Of a DNA stretch of 64,000 nucleotides, positions 11,880-22,838 are shown piece after piece. The DNA is from Cyathus striatus (lineage: Eukaryota > Basidiomycota > Agaricomycetes > Agaricales > Nidulariaceae). The notes under the pieces are model-generated. The model was not told the origin of the DNA. It did no database searches and saw only the letters and a program-made list of their open reading frames with translations. The stretch's first letter is position 1. Every line of letters starts with the position of its first letter. The stretch is taken from positions 310,001 through 374,000 of the forward strand of contig JAOVFP010000003.1 of NCBI GenBank assembly GCA_025738555.1. Direction: 5' to 3'. The position numbers were made by a program, and so were the translations under genes.

Positions 11880-14800
11880 CTCTACATATTAGGCTGAGCC
11901 TGCCAGAGATCTGAGCACATATTTTGAAGAAACACCAAAGCTTGGCTTTCAAGTTTCTGGTGCAGTTTGCACATCACAGACATCTCTCTCAGCTGTCCTC
12001 TCCAAACCCCCAACGTTTTTGGGATAGTCATGCCGTGATTAGTGTTCTGGTATCCAAACTCACGGTATGGGGTCCAGCACCCATAATCTTCGGGACTTGA
12101 ATCATAATGGAATGGAGTTGGAAACCACAATAAATGCATATCCAGAGTATTAGAATCTATCAGAGCAACATAAGTATATAAGTATATTAAATTAGATACG
12201 TCATTTCTCACCAGAATAGGAATAATAAGTTCCTATCACGAGCTCGAAATATTCTTCACCGGTGCAGCAGTCCTCTGCATGAAACATTGCATCTTCATTT
12301 TGATGAATTCCTGTTGGGCTGGTAAGAGCTTTCTCCACAGGTAAGGTTATTACCACAAGACGCCATATGTGACCTCCATACAGCAGCGCAGCACGCCCTC
12401 TGGGTCTTTGGAGAATATAATCATGTTAGCATGCATAGGCATCATAATCTGCCCATGTAAATACATGTCCATTAAAAACAATAGGAACCCATGTGGGTGT
12501 ATTGCATTCTGAGACTGCATTTCCACTAACAAGGGGCAGAAGAGTGCGGAAGGGAACACCTGCCAATGCTGAGTAATGAGTGATTTCATAATCACTCATT
12601 TGCTTGTCCATACAACAAATGAACAATGCATCCTGTGCTGAAGTCACCACAATTTTCCAGGGTACTGTAGCATGTTCTTTGAAATCAAACATATACATAC
12701 TTTTCTCTTGCACAGTATCATCTTTCATGAACATAGACCCATTTCCTTTATGGGTATGTTTTTGATACTTGAGACATTGAATGTATTGTATTTAATGTGC
12801 TTGACCCAAATATGCATGGTTATAAGGCAATAGATCACAGGTGTCTCTATCCACCTCACCAACACTGAGACTCTTTATGTATTTCATGCAGATTGCTGCA
12901 ATGGGACTTCTTTTAAAATGACCTTCATCCCGCAGTCCCAGAACATGCAAGAAGTTTAGAACATCATTATCCACATGTTGCAGATATAAGAGGTTAGAGA
13001 TGTTTACAATGGGGTGATAGTAGCTAGATTATGTAATAATAACTACTTACTCCTAAAACAACGTAATGGGGTGGCAAGTTTGGAGGGAATTTCACAGAAG
13101 ATCGGTATTAAGAATGCTTCCAGGCAAAAGGGGGTGGAAGGGAGATGTATAGGAAGGTTAAGGAATAACTAAGTAGTGGTTAGATGACATCTCTGGCTAT
13201 GTACGAGGCAAACACACGATTCTCTATGAGTTTGCAGTTTCTTCTTACTAGACTCAAATCAAATTACTAATCAATGATCTCGGAAAATACACTTTATTTC
13301 ACTACACTACATCAAAGTACTTTATAATGGAAGCTGTGTGGGGGATAGCTTGGTCTACAGGACAAAACTCGTCTACTTTATATACTGCTGGAAATATGGT
13401 GGCTGATGGTACTACATAGCTGCTAGATAGGTACATTCGGGGTACTAGGGAGGGTAAACTACATCACTGACAGGGGAAGCTGTTCACTCATGGAGCATGC
13501 TGGACAGGGGGTCGTGTGTCTGTCATAGGAGGTTGCACGACAGGGGATATGGTGCCGTGCACATTCCTTTGGTCAGGATGGGATTGGCTATACATGGATG
13601 TGCTAAGAACAGCACAAAGATCTATCAGGGCTCAGGGCTTATTACTTTAATTAAACATGCATTGCTTCGCTGATTACTCTGAGGGAAGTCGATCGGTTGG
13701 CTCGGGGTTCCAGGGTTTGCCGAGGCGTCTAGTGAGGCACTTCATCATTGCTTGCTTCTCTTGGGCAGTGATCGTGTTCGATCACGTGACCTTCGTGTGT
13801 CACTAGACGCATTCTGGCTGTTATCCATTTAGTCACTGAGTTTGGCACCACCGCTTTACTGTCCCTTCTGTGCATAGTACTACCTTAGGCTTTGTCATAT
13901 CCATACCCTTGGTAAGTGTACTTCTCAGTACTTTTAACTGGCAGCTCAGGTCTCACTCCAATTCTGTAACTAACCCATGTTTGTTACCATTTGGTGAGTA
14001 CTAATTACATGTATAGAAAAGCTAAAATCCATGACTATAGGTAGTGTACACCTGTCAGGCATCTCAGATCTTCTGGAAACACAGCCTTCATTGGCAGCAG
14101 AATAGGGTGCATAAACCCATAATTCATGGACAATATCTCAAGCACCTCCTGATTGATGCTCTGCACCTTTCCCTCCTGCACCAGTTCCTCCTGCAGCTCT
14201 CCTTCCTCTACTTCTCCCTCCTCCAACACTCCCTCCACAGTCAAAGGCACAAATTCTGAAGAGGATCCTTCAAGAGCTGTTGCAAACTGTCTCACACATG
14301 GCAAATCAATTTCCAGTGCATCTGAGTCCTGCATTGAGAAAGGCAGTGGTGTTAATGAATGTGTTGCCAAAGGTTCTCCAGCTTCCCCATCATTGTTGGG
14401 CATTGAGTCATCAGGCATCAGGTCATCAGTGCCAGGCATCATGCCAAATTCTTCACAGCAATCCCATTCGTAAGCAATGGGACTGAAATATGTAGCACCC
14501 CCATAATCACCCAGTATTGTCTCGCACCAGTGACGAGAAACTTTGGTACATGTCCACCTGTCATAGTCCTTAACATCTCACTCCCACATGAAAACCCTCG
14601 CTGCCACTGTGCTAGGCTTCTTCTGCCTTTGCATATATTTCTGGTATTTTGCAGGGTCACTATTCTGAGCTTCTGCCATCTTCTGAATATCACTCTCACA
14701 CCATCTCTTTAAGAATTCCTGAGGAGAAAGCTGGTGTGTATTCTGCTTGGGAGGCTGAGAGGCAAAAGTCTCCTGTGGCTGACATGATTGATATTTGTGT

Positions 14801-15599
14801 GGTGCATTCGTAGTTTTGTAGGATCCTTGCAGCTCATGAAGATTGGTTCAACCAGCCTGAAGATTTGGACTTCTTGTAGCTGGTGTGGATATGGTGCAGG
14901 GTACTTGTCGACAGCATTGCTAGGGTCCCACCTGTACCAAACAGGGATATTGTGTCAACAGAACCATGCTATGGATGGATGTGGGACCCTATGATCCAGG
15001 TAGACGCCTATTCTGCCTCTTAAAAAGATGTCACAGGCCAGGCTCATCTGTAGACAGTTAATCCACCCAATGGCGAAAGGACCTAGACCTCCACTATGAT
15101 CATATGACTCAGCAACCTGACACCATTTCTGTTCATCCCCATTAATAGTCTCCACAGCCGCCACCAGAAATGATATCAATGTGATCCATGAAGAGAACCA
15201 TGTTCTCCAGCATTTTATGTTGTTAAATGCTGTCTCGATGGTGGTAAAGACTTCGTCAAATGTACCATTTTCTGGGGCCATGGGTGGATCGAAGTTGAAT
15301 CTATATGACTTCTGCAGAGCCCGAACCAAATCACACAAGTTGTAGTGTAGCCAAAGCCATGAAGTGGCATCTTCATGGTACAGATGATAGCCAATGCCAT
15401 TCATGATCACTCCATGATTGATATGGAATGAGTGCAGACATCCAAATAGTGGACCTTCATATAAAACCTGAAAAGGTAGACAAGTACCCAGTATATCATT
15501 GACGAAGAAGTGGTTGGCAACGTCACCAGGGTCTAAGTAATAGACCCCATGGAAAGAACAATGGCTCTTTGGAGAGTAATACAAAGTGCTGTTCATCAT
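11880..15599 (-). pseudogene. Decayed member of a multicopy basidiomycete hypothetical-protein family
   Basis: Several minus-strand segments form one ordered protein. The N-terminal part (14955-15599) has FHGVYYLDPGDV, an INHGVIMNGIGYHLYHED motif and GDEQKWCQ. A Lys-rich helix (FLKRWCESDIQKMAEA) at about 14640-14720 runs in frame through one TGA near 14579-14581 (where CGA is expected) into an acidic region (14035-14442). C-terminal segments at 12792-12974, 12426-12734 and 11882-12211 include NDVLNFLHVLGLRDEG and YGCWTPYREFGY. I recall proteins of this order as repeated, function-unknown genes in Agaricomycetes. About 1 kb of foreign sequence (13032-14009) splits it. Function unknown; a transposon origin is possible. 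Confidence 0.55.
13032..14009 (-). mobile_element. Probable solo LTR inside the hypothetical-family gene
   Basis: On the minus strand this 978-bp block begins TGTAAT and ends ATTACA, contains a TATATAAAG box near 13376-13384 and an AATAAAG signal near 13285, and has no open reading frame. It separates two parts of a decayed gene. These features suit a solo LTR. No clean 5-bp target duplication is visible, so the exact ends are uncertain. Confidence 0.42.
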
Positions 15600-15739
15600 G
15601 GTAACTTTGCCATCAGAGAAATCAAGACTGTAGGATAACCTTCAGCTTATTTCCCAAATGTATAATATATTAGTGATGAACTTACTTGTTATTTGACAGC
15701 ATTATATGATTCATTGGGGTTAGAACGAGGACAGATTGG

Positions 15740-16310
15740 ATGTATGAGGACTGCCAGTAAAACTAATGCAATGCAAGTAATTGAACAAAGAGTGAACACA
15801 GTCACTGTACACTGCCAATAAAATCCCAGGCAACATAAATATCATGGTTCAAGGAAGGATTTGAAGGAATAGACAATGCCAGTAAAATCCCAGGCAGCAC
15901 GATGCTAGTAGTCAGAATGAGACTGTACACTGCTGGTAAACTCCCAGGCAATGTGAGTATCATGGTGAAGAAAGAGTGTTTGAGAGAGAAGTAATGAATG
16001 TTAAGAAATGCGACTGTACACTGCCAGTAAACTCCCAGGCAACATTGAGTGTCATAGTGAAAGAAGGGATTGATCAAGAACATGATTGTGTTGTTGTGTT
16101 GTTATATTTAAAAGACGTTGCATTGTGCAACAAATAATTGCACATGTGACACATGTGCTTTACTAATCTGAATTATTTTCCATCATTCCTTTCTCTTATG
16201 ATCATGGAATTGCGCTGCCTGGGATTTTACCGACAGTGTGATCCAATGAATCCACCCCTACCAACTTCCTTCTCTTGCACTGCCTGGGAGTTTACTGGCA
16301 GTGTGATACA
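15740..16310. repeat. Cluster of a 23-bp motif, four direct then two inverted
   Basis: The motif CACTGCCAGTAAACTCCCAG, with small changes, occurs near 15809, 15877, 15931 and 16019 on one strand and reversed near 16216 and 16280. Spacing is 50-200 bp. The inverted halves could fold. It may be a MITE nest or a decayed repeat-rich terminal region; no transposase is seen. Confidence 0.6.
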
Positions 16311-16639
16311 ATAGATCCAACGCTCCCTTCTACCTGGACTGGTTTTCTTCTTCTTTCTCTTACAGTCTCCAAGGCACTCAAGAATCTTCACCATCTACAG
16401 TTGTTATGTGTCAGAGCCAATGTGGCATATATTCCGATGTGGTATAGCAGTCTTAGGACCACAACTAGCTCTGTAGAACCAAATGAAATGGTACTGGAAC
16501 TGTAGGATCTCAGCATGGAATCATTATCTCTGTTTATGTTCAGATTCTAAGGGTCTAGGTGGTAAGTTTCTGTTTTTGTTCTGACTTTGCAAGCTTCATG
16601 TTGATCATGGCCTCTCTATGTACCAGGTTACTAATGTGA
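16311..16639. other. No supported gene
   Basis: Low coding potential; a short open frame at 16275-16505 overlaps the repeat cluster and is probably spurious. Confidence 0.4.
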
Positions 16640-17350
16640 TTCACTTTAAATCTCCTCCTCAGTTTCGCAAGCCAGTGTTACCATGCCTCCTACTCCTTTG
16701 AGGAGACACATGCCACCCTCAGGATCATCCTAGAAGGCCCAAATGGTGTCTTTCAATGGGCTCGCAACCACAACTCTACTCTCCCCACCCCACACCCCCC
16801 TCTCCACCTATCCTCATTCACCATACTGTCATCCCCCCATAGCCGATTCCTCGGTGTTCTCATTGATCAAGAGCTCCACTGGGCACCACAGTGTGCTTCT
16901 ATGCTGGCCAAAGGACAAGGATGGTTGTTGTGTATATGACACCTCACGCACCCTTCTGGAGGTGCCAATGCCCGCCTCATGCACTATCTATACATTGCCA
17001 CTACCATAGGTTCAGCGGCAGTAATTTATCACAATGGGCAATTCTTTAAGAGTCTCCGTCTGTGTCTGAGCCCAGCTTCTTGGTACATGGTCTACAATGC
17101 TGAATGCACTGGCTACATCCTGGGTATTCATCTCCTGAAAACTCTCCATATTGGCAGCCACTCCCCAGTCCTGTCTGTGGCAGACAACCAAGCACCCATA
17201 TCGGTGACAGGCAGCAACCACTCACCATCAGGTCACTCACTTACGGACCTCTTCCTCAACCTCCTGGCCAGCCTTATAGAGTGCACTCCCCTGTCATCCC
17301 CCCTCTATTGATATCCGCTGGGTACCTGGCCATACCAGCATCCCTGGTAC
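16640..17350 (+). pseudogene. Non-LTR retrotransposon (LINE) fragment: RT thumb and RNase H
   Basis: In shifting frames the plus strand encodes FLGVLIDQELHWAPQCASML, typical of the region after the reverse transcriptase core in LINE elements, then an RNase H-like segment with VYNAECTGYILGIHLLK and, at the end, IRWVPGHTSIPG, the usual xWVPGHxGIxGN signature cut short. The break coincides with the left end of FB1 at 17351. A few residues resembling the rest of RNase H (GNE..AAKQS) follow FB1 at about 21306-21340. At least one in-frame TGA and several frameshifts make it dead. Confidence 0.6.
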
Positions 17351-18560
17351 ATAAGTGTCAGCCAATTTGATCATATAACAGCAGTGTTATATGATTGCCC
17401 CAATCATACAAGCCATGCCACTATATAATTGGGATCATAAACAATCATTGATTTTTTCTAATTGAATATTAGCATAAATGGTTAGGCAATCATAAACAAT
17501 CATTGATTTTTCTAATTGAATATTATTATTGTATGGATGGTGAGGTGATCATAAACAATCATTGATGTTTTCTAATCCAATATTAATATTGAATGGTGGT
17601 TAGGCAATCATAAACAATCATTGATTACTACTAATTGAATATTAGTATAGGTGGTGAAGCAATCATAAGCAATCATCAATATTTTATAATTGAATATTAT
17701 TATTGTATGGGTGGTGAGGTGATCATAAACAATCATTGATTTTACTAATTGAATATTAGTATAGATGGTTAGGCAATCATAAGCAATCAATGATAACTAC
17801 TAATTGGATATTACTACTGTATAGATTTGTCACATTTCCTCACGCATCACAATTGTCACACATATTCCCACACCTCACATATTTCCTGCACATTACATAT
17901 TTCTCACACACCACGCTTTTCACATTCTCTGCGCACCACAAGTGTCTCATATATTCCTGCACTTCATGTAAGCTATGCACGTCACGCTTTCACATATTCT
18001 TGCATGTCACATTCATCCTGTGCATCACAATAGTCACATACATTCCCGCACTTCATCTTAGTCACACATGTCACCATTGTCACATATGTTCTCACGCATC
18101 ACAATTGTTACATATGTTCTCACACATCACAATTGTCACATACATTCTCGCGCTTCATGTTTGTCACGTGCATCACGATATTCCCGCGCGTGACAATTGT
18201 CACATACATTCCCACGCTTCATGTTTGTCACGCGCGTCACAATTATCACATATATTCCCGCATGTCACGTTCGTCTCGCGCGTCACAATTGTCACATACA
18301 TTCCCACACTTCATGTTAGTCACGCTTTTCATGTATATCATGCACGTCACATTCATCACATTTTTAGCACTCATCATGCTTGTCACATCGCTACATTTGT
18401 CCCATGCATTATAATTGTAACATACATTCCCATGCTTCACATTAGTCACACTTTTTATGCATGTCATATTTCTCACATTTGTCACTTCATTACATTTTTT
18501 ATGCTTTACACCTTAATAATCATGCTTTATAAGCATGCCATTTGTCATGCTCTTAGTGTA
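17351..18560 (+). repeat. FB1 left arm
   Basis: Order from the end inward: a unique tip with its own short palindrome (ATATAACAGCAGTGTTATAT at 17375-17394), about seven AT-rich units of 55-61 bp containing CAATCATTGAT and AATTGAATATTA (17430-17820), then repeats of about 20-40 bp of the form TCACATATTCCCGCGC..TCACAATTG (17830-18480). Confidence 0.8.
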
Positions 18561-18641
18561 GGTGGCAAATTGAAAACTATATTACTAGAAGGATAGTCAG
18601 CAATAGCATGTGGAACCACATCCTGATGCTGTCTCAGTAGT

Positions 18642-18712
18642 TAACTGATTCATTCAGCCAGTAGTCATATGGTTATCTCAAAGATTAAACTATGCATGTA
18701 CAAGAATAAACA
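18642..18712 (+). other. Diverged 18S rRNA 5'-end fragment in the FB1 loop
   Basis: The segment aligns without large gaps to the conserved first 70 nt of fungal 18S rRNA: a degraded TACCTGGTTGATCCTGCC start, then CCAGTAGTCATATG, then a TCTCAAAGATTAA block, GCATGT and AATAAACA in the right order and spacing. About one base in six differs. The match rests on my knowledge of the 18S 5' end. It is too short and diverged to be a working rRNA. Confidence 0.72.
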
Positions 18713-18765
18713 ACATATATCAGAGATGTCAACACATATGGCAGTATAGAAGTGAAACTGATTGT

Positions 18766-18982
18766 CATGGAAGAAGTTTCTGAGTTGAAGGAAATTCTAA
18801 GACAAAGAATTTTTGAGCTAATAGCACATCCATCTATCCATAGGTATCAGTGATGTAAAGTAACCTGTATTTAATGAATGTAATGTACTGTATTTAAATA
18901 GGTACAGAACAATGGTAGTGAGCTGAGTATTAAAAAGAGAAATAAGACTAATTCTATGGTACAGGCAATTTGCCTGCTATAC
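18766..18982. other. Segment in the FB1 loop that is absent from FB2, flanked by ATTGT
   Basis: FB1 and FB2 loops align on both sides of this 217-bp block, which is bordered by ATTGT at 18761-18765 and 18983-18987. An insertion with a 5-bp target duplication into FB1 is the simplest reading; a deletion in FB2 between short repeats is the alternative. No ends of a known element are visible. Confidence 0.5.
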
Positions 18983-19855
18983 ATTGTGACAGAATATCAA
19001 TATAAGTGAAGATAGTTTTCATTACCTCACTGTATCAATAAATTGAATTGTCATGTAGTTATATAGAGTAAGCAGATATGTGACTCAATAATGCACACTG
19101 AAGATACCAGTACAACCACTAGTGATACAAGAATCATGATCATCTAATGACTGAGATGTGTAAATTTGATGAGATATGGAATTACATATCTCACTGTTAT
19201 TTCACATTTTTTGTCCATGTGTGGATTGATCCCCAAATGTTTCAATATGAAAATGTTCAGCGCCATCTTATCACATCTCTAGTCTTGATTGTAAAATGTC
19301 AATGGACTTACATACACACTATACATTTTTCATTCTAATTTCTTCTTACTATTAGACTTCCATAATTTACTCATTGTTATATTCCATGTCATAACCTTCA
19401 ATATAGCAAGAACATATTTGTTTTCTTTGCTTTAATAATTTACTCTGCAGTTTTGGATAATTCTGTTCTGTTACAATTTGAACAATGGTATAGATATACA
19501 GGTAACCAGACACACATGACCAGCTCAAGTGTAAGCAAATTTAAGAAGCAAATTTAAGTTAACATACTTACAGTTCTTATACCTTATGCCAGATAAATAA
19601 AGTTAAAATATTCTACATGTCATAATAAGTTCAAGAAATCTTGTGTTCCCATAAAATATGTGACAAATGAGATGCATATTGAGAACATGACAAACTTGAC
19701 ATGTGACTTGCATCAAAAACATAATACAAATGAAAACCATGATAGAGTAGTAGAGCATAACAAGTGATATACTGAGTATCCCCCACTTCACAAAGTTTCA
19801 AATTTAGATATGTTGTCAATGTCAAAGGCCAAATTAGATTACTGAGCTGTGAAAA

Positions 19856-21305
19856 TTATGGCATGTGAATCAAAGAGTAATACCCATGAAAGGCATGATT
19901 GCAAAGCATGACAAATGTAGCAATGTCACAAGCATGACGAACGCTAAAAGTGTCACAAATGTGACACATGAAAGCGTGACTAACGTGAAGCACAGGAATG
20001 TATGTGACAATTGTAATGCATAGGACAAATGTAGCAATGTGAAAAGCGTGACGAGCGCTAAAAATGTGACGAATGTGATGTGCATGATATACATGAAAAG
20101 TGTGAAAAGTGTGAAAAGTGTGAAAAGTGTGAAAAGTGTGAAAAGCATGAAAAGCATGAAAAGCGTGACTAACATGAAGTGCGGGAATGTATGTGACAAT
20201 TGTCACGCGCGGGAATATCGTGACGCACGTGACAAACATGAAGCGCGAGAATGTATGTGACAATTGTGATGCATGAGAACATATGTGACAATGGTGACAT
20301 GTGTGACTAAAATGAAGCACAGGAATGTATGTGACTATTGTGACGCACAGGATGAATGTGACATGCAAGAATATGTGAAAGCATGATGTGCATAGCTTAC
20401 ATGAAGTGCTGGAATATATGTGACACTTGTGGTGCGCAGAGAATGTGAAAAGTGTGGTGTGTGAGAAATATGTAATGCGCAGGAAATATGTGAGGTGCGG
20501 GAATATGTGTGACAATTGTGATGCATGAGGAAATGTGACAAATCCATACAGTAGTAATATCCAATTAGTAGTTATCATTGATTGCTTATGATTGCCTAAC
20601 CATCTATACTAATATTCAATTAGTAAAATCAATGATTGTTTATAATCACCTCACCACCCATACAATAATAATATTCAATTATAAAATATCAATGATTGCT
20701 TATGATTGCTTCACCACCTATACTAATATTCAATTAGTAGTAATCAATGATTGTTTATGATTGCCTAACCACCATTCAATATTAATATTGGATTAGAAAA
20801 CATCAATGATTGTTTATGATCACCTCACCATCTATATAATAATAATATTCAATTAGAAAAATCAATGATTGTTTATGATTGCCTAACCATTTATGCTAAT
20901 ATTCAATTAGAAAAAATCAATGATTGTTTATGATCACCTCACCATCTATATAATAATAATATTCAATTAGAAAAATCAATGATTGTTTATGATTGCCTAA
21001 CCATTTATGCTAATATTCAATTAGAAAAAATCAATGATTGTTTATGATCACCTCACCATCCATACAATAATAATATTCAATTAGAAAAATCAATGATTGT
21101 TTATGATTGCCTAACCATTCATACTAATATTCAATTAGAAAAATCAATGATTGTCTCTGATTGCTTAACCATCTATACAATAATAATATTCAGTTAGAAA
21201 AAATCAATGATTGTTTATGATCCCAATTATATAGTGGCATGGCTTGTATGATTGGGGCAATCATATAACACTGCTGTTATATGATCAAATTGGCTGACAC
21301 CCCTC
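19856..21305 (-). repeat. FB1 right arm
   Basis: Reverse complement of the left arm. It has more AT-rich units (about eleven, 20560-21220, against about seven) and a run of GTGAAAA-type decamers at 20096-20165 that is shorter or missing on the left, so the arms have diverged in copy number while the unit sequences remain close. Confidence 0.8.
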
Positions 21306-21332
21306 AGGAATCATGAACAGCAGCAAAACAAA

Positions 21333-22838
21333 GTGTGCCGTAGCAATCATCTAGCTGCCCAGAAAACTCACAAACGTAATGCCAGTATGCCTCGTTGTGT
21401 TGACTCTGCTCCACCTCTCTCTCGGTGGAATGCCCCACCCTCAGCTAGTGCTCTCATTTCTGGAGGAATTACCTCCACTCATTGTGCAGCTCATGAGCTA
21501 CCTCCACCTCCACCTCCTTCTGGTGGCAATTCTGCCAGAGTTGGTAACAACGACTCTCCAGATGATAATGGAGATGATGGTGACCAACCCGGAGATGACA
21601 ATGGCAATGGTGATGGATCCAGAGATGATGATGGCAATGAGCCAGGGGATGATGAGCAGGCAGGTGCCAGTGGTGATGGTCCTGGTGGACCAAATCACCC
21701 TGGAGGTCCTCCCTCTGATCCCTCTGAGCCTCCTTCTAGGCCTCCCTCTAGGGATGACCATCATGACCCTCGTTGCCCAAGACACCACTACAACTTCACC
21801 AGGGATGAGATCCTGGAAATGGTGGCCTCTGTGGCAGGTTACTTCACCCTGCCACCACCACCTCCACCACCTCCTCCTCCCATTCAGGAGAAGAAGGTTA
21901 ATCAGTCAGATAACTTTGATGGCTCCAACACCTTGAAGTTGGAACCTTTCATCATGCAAGTCTGCTTAGTTTTCTGGAACAACCCTCAGTTGTACCTGGA
22001 CAACACTTCTAAAGTCAACTATGCATTGACTTTCCTCCATGGCTCTGCCAGCAATTTGTTTGCCACCCATCTCGATGATGATGCATATGAGCCATGGATG
22101 GATTCATGGGGCTATTTCATTCAGCTCCTCCATACTCATTTCGGCCATACCAACCCTGTTGGTGAAGCTGAAATTTTCATTTTCTCCCTCCACATGGAGG
22201 ATAATCAGTGGCTCACAACCTACAAAATAAAGTTCAATGAGTATGCCGCACTCTTGCCTTGGGATGATGCTGCCCTCAACTCGGCCTACTACCGTGGCCT
22301 TTGTCCTCATCTGAAGGATGCCCTCTCTCATTGAGAGCAAGGCCAGCCTATGACTCTTTCCAGGACTAAGAAGGTAGCCCAGGGCTACGATCAGAGGCAT
22401 TGGGAGTGCAATACCAAGTGCAACATTGAGGAGAAGTGCAGCAAATCTGCTGCCAAGTCTTCAGAGAAGCCCAAGGGCAATCAGAATTCAAAGTCAACTT
22501 CAAATTCTTCCTCCTCCTCCAAGACTCAATCCTTGTCCTCCTCTTTCTCTCCTGCCTCTTCCAACTCTGCTTCATCCTTGGGGAAGCCCAAGAACAAGCA
22601 AAAGCAGAACCAGTCCAAGGCACCAGACTTGACTGGGAAGCTTGGTTCTGATGGGAAACTTACCCTGGAGAAATGTGAACATCATCTGGACCAGAAGCTG
22701 TGCCTATTCTGTGGCAACACCGGTCATCAGGCCAAGGACTGTCGAAAGGCAGCCTCTGCCACCAAAGCCCATGCAGCCACTGCCACCTCTACTGAGGCAA
22801 CTCCCTCAGTGAACTCAGCTGAGAGTTCAAAAAAATAG
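21333..22838 (+). pseudogene. Chromovirus A gag with CCHC zinc knuckle
   Basis: The probable start is the ATG at 21385 (an open frame extends upstream to 21333). The protein has Pro- and Asp/Gly-rich low-complexity stretches, then a capsid-like region with LDNTSKVNYALTFLHGSA and an acidic C-terminal half carrying a zinc knuckle CLFCGNTGHQAKDC (CX2CX4HX4C) at about 22700. One TGA at 22332-22334 interrupts the frame where Arg is expected. The natural stop is TAG at 22836-22838. It would form the particle shell and bind RNA. Confidence 0.8.
22829..22835 (+). promoter_or_regulatory. Candidate -1 frameshift site A AAA AAA of chromovirus A
   Basis: Seven A in the phase A AAA AAA lie directly before the gag stop TAG. 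Sliding back one base enters a frame open from here to 23608 that runs into the protease motif LLIDSGSTH. This matches the X XXY YYZ pattern of programmed -1 slippage. No downstream pseudoknot was worked out. Confidence 0.6.

Larger units (their letters stand above)
17351..21305. mobile_element. Foldback element FB1 with arms over 1.2 kb and an 18S-derived loop
   Basis: The outer ends are inverted repeats starting GTGTCAGCCAATTTGATC (17355 onward and reversed to 21300). The arms, about 17351-18560 and 19856-21305, are reverse complements built from tandem repeats; the loop at 18600-19850 is unique sequence. No transposase is encoded; the long open frames in the arms are translations of the repeats. 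Both FB1 and FB2 end with the same extra bases, ATAA on the left and CCCTC on the right, which I take as part of the element. A target duplication is not clear for FB1. Confidence 0.78.

Noticed and set aside
17790..18596. Long open frame of His/Ser/Thr-rich protein in FB1 (and 19856-20578, 27773-28530, 29488-30163)
   Set aside because: All frames of the short repeat units are open and the translations are simple repetitions; the same DNA is open on several frames, so these are not genes.
18790..18840. Continuation of 18S similarity in FB1 (GAGCTAATA..CACAT)
   Set aside because: This stretch lies in the 217-bp block absent from FB2 and is too short; I limit the 18S claim to the first 70 nt.
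17351..21305. Exact target duplication for FB1
   Set aside because: Flanks CCTGGTAC and AGGAATCA do not match; I could not settle the original target.
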